Assembly (NCBI RefSeq): GCF_900188005.1
Contig: NZ_FZNR01000005.1
Coordinates: forward strand, 248,001-312,000
Length of the DNA: 64,000 nucleotides
From: Actinoplanes regularis
GTDB lineage: Bacteria; Actinomycetota; Actinomycetes; Mycobacteriales; Micromonosporaceae
Direction: 5' to 3'
The position numbers and the translations under genes are program-made. The notes beneath the pieces were generated by a model. The model did no database searches, was not told the origin of the DNA, and was given only the letters and a program-made list of their open reading frames with translations. Shown piece by piece: positions 24,965 to 33,724 of this stretch. The first letter of the stretch is position 1, and every line of letters starts with the position of its first letter.

Positions 24965-25179
24965 TGTGGTGCTTCAATGCCGGCCAGGGGAAGTTGAGGA
25001 CAGCTGTTCCCGCTGAGATCGGTCATGGAGTTGCTCATCTCTTGCAGTGCTGATCGAGTGAGTGCGATCGAACAAGAGGCAACCCGCGGCGGCCTTCCCT
25101 CGCAGCGGACCGCGGCACCGGGCGAGTCTGCCCTCCCCGAGTTGCGGCCGATGTGGCGGGAGCATCAAAGGAGACGACG

Positions 25180-25656
25180 TTGACGAAACCGCACCAACCC
25201 GAGCCCGCCGCTGCGGCGCCGCAGCACCCGGTGGACGTCTTTCTCCTGCTCACCGACGGTGATCAGGTTCTGTTAGGGCTGCGGCAGGACACGGGATATG
25301 CGGACGGGGAATGGAACGCGCCCTCCGGCAAACTCGAGATCGGTGAGACCGCCCTGGCCGGGATCCGACGCGAGGCAGCCGAGGAAGTCGGCGTGCACCT
25401 TGACGCGGACGAGCCGCATTTCGCTGCCACCGTGCACCATCGAAACCGCAACGGGCAGGGCCGGATCGGTCTGGTCTTCACCGCCGACTTCGATGCCGGC
25501 CGGCACGGCGAACCGGTCAACGCCGAACCGCACAAGTGCGCGCAGATCGGCTGGTTTCCGCTCGACGAGCTTCCGGCTGAGACTGACCGCTACACCACGG
25601 CCTGCATCACCGCCTGGCGCACCTGCACCCCGCTGTACCTGAGCGGTTGGGCATAG
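25180..25656 (+). CDS. Nudix hydrolase
   Basis: 158 residues from a TTG at 25180, chosen because AAAGGAG lies 6 bp before it; the ATG 27 bp upstream has no comparable site. The Nudix box is complete: G-KLEIG-E-TALAGIR-RE-AAEEVGV fits Gx5Ex7REUxEExGU. Such enzymes hydrolyse nucleoside diphosphates linked to another group; substrate unknown. It stands alone on the plus strand, divergent from the large receptor gene. Confidence 0.92.
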   Translation: MTKPHQPEPAAAAPQHPVDVFLLLTDGDQVLLGLRQDTGYADGEWNAPSGKLEIGETALAGIRREAAEEVGVHLDADEPHFAATVHHRNRNGQGRIGLVFTADFDAGRHGEPVNAEPHKCAQIGWFPLDELPAETDRYTTACITAWRTCTPLYLSGWA

Positions 25657-25813
25657 CGGCCACAACGCACCGCTGAGGCGCAATTGCTAGGTCAACACCT
25701 TCGGCGTGATCGTGGCGATGCCGGGGCGATCGGGCAGGCCTGTTCGGGGTCGATCGGTGCGGTTGCACGGGTCACCTTCACACGTCGAAATCCTCTCGGA
25801 TAGCTACTTTCCT

Positions 25814-25825
25814 GTAGGTACCTAC
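25814..25825 (+). promoter_or_regulatory. Palindromic operator GTAGGTACCTAC
   Basis: A perfect 12-bp palindrome in an AT-richer stretch ~110 bp before the NmrA-like gene. The TAC-rich sequence resembles operators of HxlR-family redox/aldehyde regulators, but no HxlR gene is in the window. Confidence 0.5.
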
Positions 25826-25937
25826 TACACCGGCGCTGTTAGCGTCATCGAGTCGCCGCGAGGCCAACCTCCGGCCCGCGACGTTGTCGCCCGCTCGGGC
25901 ATCAACAACCACGACCGAGATGACATCGGAGCTGATC

Positions 25938-26783
25938 ATGATCGTAGTGACCGGAGCGACCGGCAACGTTGGCCGACCGCTCGTGCAGGCACTCGTCGCA
26001 GCCGGTGAACAGGTGACGGCAGTGTCCCGAGGGCTTCCGGCCACGGCCGGGTCGGAGGGCTTGCGACACCGGCAGGCTGACCTGACCGACCCGGAGAGCC
26101 TTCGACCCATTCTCGACGATGCTGCCGCGCTGTTCCTTCACGACGGCGGGGCTTCGGCCCAACTGTTGAGCCCACGAGACATCGTCGACATCGCCAAAGC
26201 GGGCGGAGTCGGTCGCATCGTGTTGCTGTCCTCCATAGGAGTTGCCACTCGACCGCAGTCGGCCTCCCATGGCGGCATGATGCGGGCCATCGAGGAAGCT
26301 GTCCGGCAATCAGGCATGGATTGGACGATCCTGCGGCCTGGTGCTTTCAACTCCAATGCGTACGCCTGGGTGGAGACGGTCCGTGCCCAGCGGATGGTCG
26401 CCGCACCGTTCGGGGACGTCGGCCTACCGACCATCGACCCGGCCGACATCGCCGAGGTCGCTGCCGCAGCCCTGCACCACGACGGCCACACGGGACAGGT
26501 CTACGAGCTGACCGGGCCCGCCCTCACTACACCCCGGCAACGAGCCGAGGTCATCGCCGACGCGTTCGGCGAGCCGATCCGGTTCATCGAGCAAAGCCGT
26601 GGCGAGGCTCGCGCGCAGATGCTGCGGTTCATGCCCGAGCCCATCGTCGAGACCACCCTCGAGGCCATCGGCGAACCCACCCCCGCCGAGCAGCGGATCA
26701 GTCCTGACGTCGAGTTGGTCCTCGGTCGAGCACCCCGCACCTTCGCCAATTGGATCCAACACAACATCACCGCCTTCCGCTGA
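25938..26783 (+). CDS. NmrA-like NAD(P)-binding protein (atypical SDR)
   Basis: 281 residues from the ATG at 25938, which has CGGAG five bases before it; longer starts at 25884 and 25920 are possible. The Rossmann nucleotide motif is GATGNVG in MIVVTGATGNVGRPLVQAL, and the family's LRPGAFNSNAYAW segment is present. The Tyr-Lys catalytic pair of classical SDRs is not evident. Likely a quinone or flavonoid-type oxidoreductase or a redox sensor, as in QOR2 and NmrA relatives. Confidence 0.87.
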   Translation: MIVVTGATGNVGRPLVQALVAAGEQVTAVSRGLPATAGSEGLRHRQADLTDPESLRPILDDAAALFLHDGGASAQLLSPRDIVDIAKAGGVGRIVLLSSIGVATRPQSASHGGMMRAIEEAVRQSGMDWTILRPGAFNSNAYAWVETVRAQRMVAAPFGDVGLPTIDPADIAEVAAAALHHDGHTGQVYELTGPALTTPRQRAEVIADAFGEPIRFIEQSRGEARAQMLRFMPEPIVETTLEAIGEPTPAEQRISPDVELVLGRAPRTFANWIQHNITAFR

Positions 26784-26906
26784 GACGTCCCCGCGTGAAT
26801 CCGGGCCGTTCGGTAGCGTCCAGCTCGTCCAGGCCGTACGAGCCGGCACCGGCCGACAGGTTCGCGGCCGGACGCGGGATCGGCCTTCGATGCGGGTAAG
26901 TGCCGG

Positions 26907-27878
26907 TCAGGCAGTCAGCAGCGGTAATGCGAGTGCGTACGTGCCCAGCAGCATCAACCCGTCGGCGCGACCGAGTCGTCGGCCCCGGCGTAGCAACGCC
27001 CATGCGATCAACGCCGTGAACACCATTGCCGCGAGCAGCGTCACTCCGGTGCGGGCCGGGTGGTCCATGCCGGATGCGAAGCCGACCATCGCGCCGCCGG
27101 CGAGGCCGTTGAACAGGTTGCTGCCGAACAGGTTGCCCACGACCAGGCCGGTCTCGCCGCGGCGTTGGGCCTGGACCGTGGTCACCAACTCCGGCAGCGA
27201 CGTTCCCAGCGCGACCAGGGTGAACCCGATGACCAGCTGCGGTACGCCGAGCCCGGTGGCGATCGTGGCGGCGTTGACGACCAGTACCTGCGCCCCGGCG
27301 AGTACCCCGGCCAGGCCCAGCACTGTGCGTACCGGCTCGAACCAGGCAGGTGGCCGCGAGGCGGCCCCGGCCACGACGGCACCGCCTGCGGAGTCGAATT
27401 CGGTCACCTCGGCGGTCAGCTCCTGATTGCCGCTGGTGCGGGCCCACCGGATCAGCACATATAACGCGCCTGCTGTCGCCAGGGTCGCTAGGAGCGCGGT
27501 CATCGGGGACAGGCCCCACCACGCCAGTACGGCGAAGACCGCGACTGACGCTACCGCGAGTGGTACCTCTCGGCGGATCACTGTCGAGTCCACTGTGACC
27601 GGGGTGATCAGTGCGGCGATCCCGAGGATCAGTGTCAGGTTGAGGATGTTGGATCCGACGAGGTTGCCGAGGGCGAGGCCGGTGTCGCCGCGGCCGGCGG
27701 CCAGTGCCGAGACCAGGAACTCCGGGGTGCTGGTGCCCAGCCCGATCACGACGACGCCGACCACCACCGGGCTGATTCGTAAGCGGGCGGCCAGGCGGGA
27801 GGAGCCCAGCACGAGGTGGTCGGCAGCGAAGGTCAGCAGGGCCAAGCCGGCCAGGGCGAGCAGGATCTGAACGAGCAT
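26907..27878 (-). CDS. Na+/Ca2+ (CaCA family) antiporter, YrbG-like
   Basis: 323 residues from the ATG at 27878. Both alpha repeats are intact: GLGTSTPEFLVSALAAGRGD with GNLVGSNILN, and ALGTSLPELVTTVQAQRRGE with GNLFGSNLFN. About ten hydrophobic segments can be traced, with a short acidic loop in the middle (VTEFDSAGG). It exchanges a cation for Na+ or H+ at the membrane. The SLC13/ArsB-type gene follows upstream on the same strand, 115 bp away. Confidence 0.92.
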   Translation of the reverse strand: MLVQILLALAGLALLTFAADHLVLGSSRLAARLRISPVVVGVVVIGLGTSTPEFLVSALAAGRGDTGLALGNLVGSNILNLTLILGIAALITPVTVDSTVIRREVPLAVASVAVFAVLAWWGLSPMTALLATLATAGALYVLIRWARTSGNQELTAEVTEFDSAGGAVVAGAASRPPAWFEPVRTVLGLAGVLAGAQVLVVNAATIATGLGVPQLVIGFTLVALGTSLPELVTTVQAQRRGETGLVVGNLFGSNLFNGLAGGAMVGFASGMDHPARTGVTLLAAMVFTALIAWALLRRGRRLGRADGLMLLGTYALALPLLTA

Positions 27879-27993
27879 CGTGTGCTGCTCCAGGGGTGCG
27901 CAGGGATAGCGGGGCTGCTCGCCGACCAGGCTTCCCGGCACACCGGTCCACACCGTAGCGCATCCGCGCCCGTTCGCTGGGACTCCTGATGGG

Positions 27994-29280
27994 TCAGAAG
28001 AGGCGCAGGTAGAGGTAGGGGACGCAGATCGCGACGGTGATGACGGTGACGATCAGGCCGTACTTGGTGAATTGCCAGAACGAGATCGGCCGGCCGGCGC
28101 GTTCGGCGATGCCGAGGACGACGACGTTGGCTGACGCGCCGATCGCGGTGGCGTTGCCGCCCAGGTCCGCGCCGAGGGCCAGGGCCCACCACAGGACGTT
28201 GCCTTGTGCGGTGCCGTCGGCGCGGACGAGGTCGGCCACGATCGGGCTCATCGTCGCGACGTAGGGGATGTTGTCGACGATCGCCGACAGGCCGGCCGAG
28301 ACCCACAGCATCAGCAGGGTCGTGCCCCACAGATTGCCCTCGGTGGCCTGGGTGGCGGCCTGGGACAGTTGTCCGATGACGCCGGTGTTGACCAGCGCGC
28401 CGACCATGATGAACAGGCCGCTGAAGAACAGCAGCGTGTGCCATTCGACGTCCCTGGCGACCTCGTCGGGATCCAGGCGGGACGCCGCCAGCAGCAGCAG
28501 ACCGCCCACGATCGCGACGATCGCGGGTTCGACGTGCAGCACCGAATGCAGCACGAATCCGGCCAGGACCAGGGTCAGGACGGTGAGGCTGACCGCAAGA
28601 AGGCGGGGGTTGCGCACCGCGTCGCGTTCACGCATCGCCAGCACGGCGCTGACTTTGGCGCTGTCGTGGCGGAACGCGTCCCGGAACAGCCACCGGCACA
28701 GGATCAGGAACACCACGAGCAGGATTGCCACGATCGGGGTGAGGACGGTGAGGAAGTCGTTGAACGTCAGCCCGGACCTGCTGGCGATGATGATGTTGGG
28801 CGGATCGCCGATCAGGGTGGCCGTGCCGCCGATGTTGGACGCCATCACCTCGGCGATCAGGAACGGGGCGGCGGGCAGGCCGAGCCGGTCGCACACGAAC
28901 AGGGTCACCGGCGCGACGAGCAGTACCGTGGTCACGGTGTCCAGCCCGGCGGAGGCGACCGCGGTGATGACCACGAGCAGGACCATGACCGGGTACGGTC
29001 GGCCGCGGGCGCGTTTGACCGCCCAGATCGCCAGGTATTCGAACAAGCCGGTGCGGCGCAGCACCCCGACGATGAGCATCATGCCGATCAGCAGCACGAT
29101 GACGTTCCAGTCCACCCCCGATTCGGGGGAGAAGAACGCGTGCGCAGCGTCGGTCGCGCCGATCAGCAGCATCGCGACCGCTCCGGCCAGCGCCGCGGCG
29201 ACCCGGTGCACCCACTCGGTCGCGATCAGCACGTACGCGATCACGAAGATGGCCACGGCAAGCCACGCCTGAAGGGTCAT
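27994..29280 (-). CDS. ArsB/NhaD (IT) superfamily ion transporter
   Basis: 428 residues with ~11 membrane segments. Both conserved loops are visible: IGGTATLIGDPPNIIIASRS in the first half, and IVDNIPYVATMSPIVADL with GGNATAIGASANVVV in the second. This places it in the ion-transporter superfamily of ArsB, NhaD and SLC13 anion carriers; the substrate cannot be read. It overlaps by 4 bp (ATGA, 29277-29280) the CBS gene in front of it, suggesting control by adenine nucleotides. Confidence 0.9.
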   Translation of the reverse strand: MTLQAWLAVAIFVIAYVLIATEWVHRVAAALAGAVAMLLIGATDAAHAFFSPESGVDWNVIVLLIGMMLIVGVLRRTGLFEYLAIWAVKRARGRPYPVMVLLVVITAVASAGLDTVTTVLLVAPVTLFVCDRLGLPAAPFLIAEVMASNIGGTATLIGDPPNIIIASRSGLTFNDFLTVLTPIVAILLVVFLILCRWLFRDAFRHDSAKVSAVLAMRERDAVRNPRLLAVSLTVLTLVLAGFVLHSVLHVEPAIVAIVGGLLLLAASRLDPDEVARDVEWHTLLFFSGLFIMVGALVNTGVIGQLSQAATQATEGNLWGTTLLMLWVSAGLSAIVDNIPYVATMSPIVADLVRADGTAQGNVLWWALALGADLGGNATAIGASANVVVLGIAERAGRPISFWQFTKYGLIVTVITVAICVPYLYLRLF

Positions 29281-29720
29281 TGCGGCACGACCCGGTCGAG
29301 CAGCCCGTGCAAGGTGACCGCGCCCTGCAGGACGCCACCGTCGACGACCGCTACCAGCGGGCTGCGGGTACGGGCCATCAACGCGGCGATCTCGAACACA
29401 GTGACCTGCGAGGACACCACCGGCAGCTCGTGCGGCCGCGGCGGCAGGCACTCGCGCACCGTTCGCCCGCCCAGCTCGCGCATGAACACGTCGGCCGCGG
29501 CCTCGTCGACCAGTTGCGCGAGGGTCGGGTCGTCCTGGCAGTACGACGGGACCGCGAGGCGCAGCACCTGCGTCCCGGGCAGTACCGCGAACGGCGCGCC
29601 GTTGTCGTCGACGACGATCAGGCCTGGTAAGTCGGCGTCGGCGAGGATCCGGGCCGCTTCGATCGCCGGTGTTGCGAGAGTGAGGGTCGGCCAGGGCACG
29701 ACAAGATCGGAGGCACGCAT
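29277..29720 (-). CDS. CBS-domain protein coupled to the transporter
   Basis: 147 residues made of a CBS pair: ATPAIEAARILADADLPGLI with VVDDNGAPFAVLPGTQVLRL, and VTVFEIAALMARTRSPLVAV with VVDGGVLQGAVTLHGLLD. CBS pairs bind AMP, ATP or related nucleotides. The gene overlaps the start of the ion transporter by 4 bp; the pair looks like a transporter with a detached regulatory subunit. Confidence 0.87.
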   Translation of the reverse strand: MRASDLVVPWPTLTLATPAIEAARILADADLPGLIVVDDNGAPFAVLPGTQVLRLAVPSYCQDDPTLAQLVDEAAADVFMRELGGRTVRECLPPRPHELPVVSSQVTVFEIAALMARTRSPLVAVVDGGVLQGAVTLHGLLDRVVPQ

Positions 29721-30201
29721 GTCGAAAACTTCCTGTTCTGGTCGTCGGTGAACACAATGCCGACCAGACTTCCCGGCGCTCCTTCCTCAAGCGTAATGGA
29801 TCACTGTTGGTGCTGTCGCCTCCGGGTGCACGTCGACCGTCCGGGGGCATCGAGTGCGGGTAGGCGTGCGTCTCCTGCGAACAGGGTTCCGGCCCGGCCG
29901 ATCCGGGATCATCGGCATGGCCTCACCGCCGGGATGTGTGGGGCTGGAGGCGCAGAGCGCCTGGTGTCCGCCGTGCCAGACGCCAGCATTTTCGGCGTAC
30001 ACGATGGGGGTGTACGCCTAGCGACTGCGGACCCGGATGGGCTACCCCTTAGATAAGGCGGGTCCTGGTCGGTGATCCTGCGGCTTGCGCCTGGGCTGGC
30101 CGCCCGAGCAGCGCACGCGGGTGCTGCGGCCCACCCCGGCCAGCGGTGTGGATCATCGCGCGGTTCCGTAACGCTGGTGTATCGAGCGGAGGCTGCCCGG
30201 C
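29721..30201. other. Divergent intergenic region of ~480 bp
   Basis: No convincing gene. It separates the minus-strand CBS-transporter pair from the plus-strand DM13 gene and should hold both promoters. The one clear element is the inverted repeat at 29994-30018. Short open frames on both strands lack protein character. Confidence 0.5.
29994..30018. promoter_or_regulatory. Inverted repeat GGCGTACAC / GTGTACGCC
   Basis: Perfect 9-bp arms (29994-30002 and 30010-30018) with a 7-nt spacer GATGGGG. Position ~185 bp before the DM13 gene and ~275 bp before the CBS gene fits an operator in the divergent region; a hairpin role is also possible. Confidence 0.5.
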
Positions 30202-30759
30202 ATGGTGAAGAACCTGGTAGCCACGCCGGGCCGGCGTCGGGTCGCCTGGCTTGTGCTCGCCGCCGGGGTGGCCATCGTCGCGGTGGCCTTGCCGCTGTTT
30301 CAGCCGTGGAAGCTCTGGGTCGATGAAACCGTGGACGAGCCTCCGCCGGTCGCCGTCACGGCCGCCGATCCCGCTGCGACGAGCGCCGGTCCTCCGCCCG
30401 CGGCCGAGCCGGCGACGATCGCACAGGGCACGTTCATCAGTCACGAGCACGACACCACCGGCACCGTGCGTGTGGTGCGGGGATCCGACGGCTCGCGGTA
30501 CCTGCGCATCGAGGATCTCGACACCAGCAACGGCCCGGCGTTGAAGGTGTGGCTGACGGACGCGCCGGTGCTGGCCGGCAAAGACGGCTGGTTTGTCTTC
30601 GACGACGGGCGGTACGTCGACCTGGGTGCGCTCAAGGGCAACAAGGGAAGCCAGAACTATCCGATACCAGCCGGTGTCGACCTCGCCGGGTACCGCAGCG
30701 TGACGATCTGGTGCGCCCGGTTCCGCGTGTCCTTCGGCGCCGCACAGCTCACCGACTGA
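30202..30759 (+). CDS. Membrane-anchored DM13-domain protein
   Basis: 185 residues. A signal anchor (~14-33, VAWLVLAAGVAIVAVALPLF) is followed by a Pro/Ala-rich linker and a DM13 domain from ~74: GTFISHEHDTTGTVRVVRG, ALKVWLTDAP, YVDLGALKGNKGSQNYPIPA and the conserved Cys in VTIWCARFRVSFG. DM13 is proposed to take part in extracellular electron transfer, with the Cys as redox site. Start ATG after GCGGAGG. The flavodoxin-type gene follows 13 bp later, so a redox pair is plausible. Confidence 0.85.
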   Translation: MVKNLVATPGRRRVAWLVLAAGVAIVAVALPLFQPWKLWVDETVDEPPPVAVTAADPAATSAGPPPAAEPATIAQGTFISHEHDTTGTVRVVRGSDGSRYLRIEDLDTSNGPALKVWLTDAPVLAGKDGWFVFDDGRYVDLGALKGNKGSQNYPIPAGVDLAGYRSVTIWCARFRVSFGAAQLTD

Positions 30760-30772
30760 AAGGCTCGACGCC

Positions 30773-31579
30773 GTGACCGAGACGCGCTATAACGACCTGC
30801 GCGCGCTGTTCTTCAACTGCACCCTCAAGCGTTCCCCCGAGCTGACTCATACCGGCGGGCTGATCGATGTGAGCGCAGGCATCATGCGGAAACAGGGTGT
30901 CGCCGTCGATGTCCTCCGGGCGGTCGACCATGACATCGCCACCGGTGTCTGGCCGGACATGACCGAACAGGGCTGGGCGACCGACGAGTGGCCCGCGATC
31001 TACCGGGACCTGGTGCAACCGGCCGACATCCTGGTCATCGCGGGACCGATCTGGCTCGGCGACAACTCGTCCGTCACGAAGCGGATCATCGAACGGCTCT
31101 ACGCCTGTTCGAGCGACCTGAACGACGCCGGGCAGTACGCGTACTACGGCCGGGTCGGCGGCTGCCTCATCACCGGCAACGAGGACGGCGTCAAGCACTG
31201 CGCGCAGAACGTCCTCTACAGCCTGCAGCACATCGGGTACACGATCCCGCCGCAGGCGGACGCCGGCTGGATCGGTGAGGCCGGCCCCGGCCCGTCCTAC
31301 CTGGACCCAGGCTCGGGCGGCCCGGAGAACGACTTCACCAACCGCAACACCACCTTCATGACCTGGAACCTGCTGCACCTCGCGCGGATGCTGAATGACG
31401 CCGGCGGGATCCCCGCACACGGCAACCAGCGCAGCGAGTGGGACGCCGGTTGCCGTTCGACTTCGCCAACCCTGAATACCGATGACCGGCCGGGCCTGAC
31501 CGTCCAGGAGATCACGGCTTTGCGGCAGGCTATGGACGCCGGAGTCGCGTTGCGCCCGAGCTGCGCGGTCAGTGGCTGA
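30773..31579 (+). CDS. NAD(P)H-dependent FMN reductase/flavodoxin-like protein with a shifted C-terminus
   Basis: The GTG start follows GAAAGG. The flavodoxin fold is clear: LRALFFNCTLKRSPE (phosphate loop), ILVIAGPIWLGDNSS and YYGRVGGCLITGNEDG. Up to GNQRSEWDAGCR it matches family members, which then end FDFANPEYR-stop. Here one base appears missing near 31455, so reading continues about 30 codons further to 31579; in the +1 frame the expected ending and stop occur exactly, at 31485. The core enzyme is unaffected, so function may persist. Confidence 0.85.
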   Translation: MTETRYNDLRALFFNCTLKRSPELTHTGGLIDVSAGIMRKQGVAVDVLRAVDHDIATGVWPDMTEQGWATDEWPAIYRDLVQPADILVIAGPIWLGDNSSVTKRIIERLYACSSDLNDAGQYAYYGRVGGCLITGNEDGVKHCAQNVLYSLQHIGYTIPPQADAGWIGEAGPGPSYLDPGSGGPENDFTNRNTTFMTWNLLHLARMLNDAGGIPAHGNQRSEWDAGCRSTSPTLNTDDRPGLTVQEITALRQAMDAGVALRPSCAVSG

Positions 31580-31668
31580 GGGTTTCAGCCGGATCCGAGT
31601 GGGCCCAGGTGTGCCGGGAGGCCTGGTCGGCGGTCATTGATCCATGTCGACCGAAGGGGCTTCCCGAT

Positions 31669-32052
31669 GTTCGAGCCTGCGCTGTCGAGCTGACGAAGCG
31701 ATACGGTCGTCTGACAGCCCTGGGCACCCTGAGCTTGGACGTACAGCCGGGCGAGGTGTTCGGCTCTCTCGGACCGAACGGGGCCGGTAAGTCCACCACC
31801 ATCTGTCTGCTGCTCGGACTGGCCCGGCCCACTGCCGGGCGGGCCGAGGGGTTCGACGTCGATGCTGCCGACGTCGCCCGGGCGCATGCCTTGCTGGCGT
31901 ATGTTCTGGCTGATGTGGCGTTGTGGCCGCAGCTGACCGGCGCTGAGATCCTTCACCTGCAGGCCCGGACCGGTCCCGGCACCGATCCAGCCTTTCGTGA
32001 CGAGCTCGTCGATCGGTTTCAGCTGGGCTTGTCGAAGCCGGCACGTACTTAG
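31669..32052 (+). pseudogene. Truncated ABC transporter ATPase (first half only)
   Basis: The frame carries the start of an ABC ATPase: ELTKRYGRLTALGTLSLDVQ, Walker A GPNGAGKSTT and the LTGAEILHL region, and stops right after GLSKPART, where relatives continue YSKGNRQKV. Signature, Walker B and H-loop are missing, and no clean start codon is present. The break coincides with the first base of transposase debris, so insertion and deletion truncated the gene. The permease is gone. Confidence 0.85.
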
Positions 32053-32111
32053 CGTTTGAGTCTTGCGATGCCGTTCTCGACGGCATGGCTCAGTCGGTAG
32101 AAGTCCTTGTC
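32049..32111 (-). mobile_element. C-terminal remnant of a DDE transposase
   Basis: Read on the minus strand, the segment encodes DKDFYRLSHAVENGIARLKR followed by a stop, which resembles the His/Glu-containing end of IS4/IS5-like DDE transposases. The rest of the gene is absent. It abuts the truncated ABC ATPase. Confidence 0.45.
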
Positions 32112-32184
32112 GGACGCGGCGGGCGGCCGTCTTGGGAGCCTTGGCCTTGCGGTGCGCGTCCTGGTCCTTCTTGCTCGGGATACA

Positions 32185-32500
32185 CCCTGATTGCGGCGTT
32201 GGAAGACGATCCTGACCTGCTCGCCGCCCGGCCGGGGTAGCTGATCATCGTGGACACGGGCTATATCTCCGCCGAACTCGACCGCCGGCTGGCCGAACGC
32301 GGAGCCCGACTGCTACGGCTGTCCTGCCGCAATCGGACCCCACACCCCGGCGAGCACCTGCTCAAGCCCGTCCGTCGGGGCTCGCATCGCCCAGCGGCTA
32401 CTCGCCAGGACCGCCGCGATCTGGCAAACCGTGCCACCGGGCAGGCCCTGAACAGGTCCTGATCGCGTACGACCACTGACCTCGGTTACGACTTACTCGT
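32185..32500 (+). mobile_element. IS982-like transposase remnant, broken in several frames
   Basis: Pieces in different frames match the second half of an IS982-type transposase: ALEDDPDLLAARPG, then VDTGYISAELDRRLAERGAR and LLRLSCRNRTPHPGEHLLKP, then RIAQRLLARTAAIWQTVPPG. A stop codon separates the first two, and a deletion joins the last. No terminal inverted repeats could be assigned. It marks the scar that destroyed the ABC gene and ends just before the cellulase promoter. Confidence 0.65.
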
Positions 32501-32553
32501 GTAGGTCCGGCCGGCTCAACTTTCGACACATGTCGATATCTTGTAACCTTCTA

Positions 32554-32567
32554 TGGGAGCGCTCCCA
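32554..32567 (+). promoter_or_regulatory. CebR-type operator TGGGAGCGCTCCCA
   Basis: A perfect match to the 14-bp palindrome bound by the cellobiose/cellotriose-responsive LacI-type repressor CebR in actinomycetes. It lies 24 bp before the cellulase GTG and just upstream of the AAAAGGAG ribosome site. A second small inverted repeat, TCGACA-CA-TGTCGA, lies at 32523-32536. Confidence 0.93.
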
Positions 32568-32590
32568 ACCTCCCAGAAAAGGAGCTTTCC

Positions 32591-33721
32591 GTGCGACGTT
32601 TCCTCCGTGCCCTGATGGCCGCCGGCATCCTCGCCGCCGCGGGCATCACCGGGCTCACCCTCGCCGGCCCAGCCCAGGCCGACACCCAGATCTGCGACCA
32701 GTACGGCTCGACGACGATCGGCGGCCGTTACGTCGTGATGAACAACCGCTGGGGCACCAGCGCCCAGCAGTGCATCAACGTGACCAGCACCGGCTTCGCC
32801 ATCACCAGCCAGCAGGGCACCGGCAACACCAGCGGCGCGCCGGTGTCGTACCCGGCGGTCTACTACGGCTGCCACTACACCAACTGCTCGCCGGGCACGA
32901 ACCTGCCCATTCAGGTCAGCCAGATCAGCAGCGCGACCAGCAGCATCAGCTACAACTACGTGTCCGGGGCGACCTACGACGCGGCGTACGACATCTGGCT
33001 CGACCCGTCCCCGAAAAAGGACGGCGTCAACGCCCAGGAGATCATGATCTGGTTCAACCGGCAGGGCTCGATCCAGCCGATCGGCTCACGGGTCACCACC
33101 GCCACCATCGGCGGCCGCACCTGGGACGTGTGGACCGGCAGCAACGGCTCCAACGCGGTGGTCTCGTACGTCGCGCCGTCGCCGATCACCAGCTGGAGCT
33201 TCAGCGTCCTGGACTTCATCAACGACACCAAGACCCGCAGCTCGGTCACCAACTCGTGGTACCTGACCAGCATCCAGGCGGGGTTCGAGCCGTGGATCGG
33301 CGGCGCCGGACTGGCGGTCACGAACTTCTCCGCGGCGGTCAACGGCGGCGGCCCCGCGCCGAGCAACCCGTCCTCCCCGTCGCCGAGCACGCCCAGCGGT
33401 GGGGCGGCCTGCCGGGTCACCTACGCCACCAACGTCTGGGACACCGGCTTCACCGCTGACGTGAAGGTGGCCAACACCGGGGGTAGCGCGCTCAACGGCT
33501 GGACGCTTGGGTTCACACTGCCGGCCGGGCAGTCCATCACCGGCTCGTGGAACGCGACACTGAGCGGCACGTCCGGCGCGATCACGGCCCGCAATGTGAG
33601 CCACAACGGCAGCGTGCCGGCCGGCGGCAGCACTTCGTTCGGGTTCCAGGGCACGTACAGCGGATCTTTCGCCAGCCCGTCGGCCTTCACTCTGAACGGG
33701 ACGACCTGCTCCCGGGGCTGA
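32591..33721 (+). CDS. Secreted endo-beta-1,4-glucanase, GH12 with CBM2
   Basis: 376 residues from a GTG. A Sec signal peptide (~1-31, ending AGPAQA-D) precedes a GH12 domain (~32-255) with QICDQYGSTTIGGRYVVMNN, the nucleophile region DIWLDPSPKKDGVNAQEIMI and the acid/base region GFEPWIGGAGLAV. A Ser/Pro linker (SNPSSPSPSTPSGG) leads to a CBM2 cellulose-binding module (ACRVTYATNVWDTGFTADVK ... TCSRG) with its terminal Cys pair. It cuts cellulose outside the cell; the CebR box implies induction by cello-oligosaccharides. Confidence 0.95.
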   Translation: MRRFLRALMAAGILAAAGITGLTLAGPAQADTQICDQYGSTTIGGRYVVMNNRWGTSAQQCINVTSTGFAITSQQGTGNTSGAPVSYPAVYYGCHYTNCSPGTNLPIQVSQISSATSSISYNYVSGATYDAAYDIWLDPSPKKDGVNAQEIMIWFNRQGSIQPIGSRVTTATIGGRTWDVWTGSNGSNAVVSYVAPSPITSWSFSVLDFINDTKTRSSVTNSWYLTSIQAGFEPWIGGAGLAVTNFSAAVNGGGPAPSNPSSPSPSTPSGGAACRVTYATNVWDTGFTADVKVANTGGSALNGWTLGFTLPAGQSITGSWNATLSGTSGAITARNVSHNGSVPAGGSTSFGFQGTYSGSFASPSAFTLNGTTCSRG

Positions 33722-33724
33722 GCT

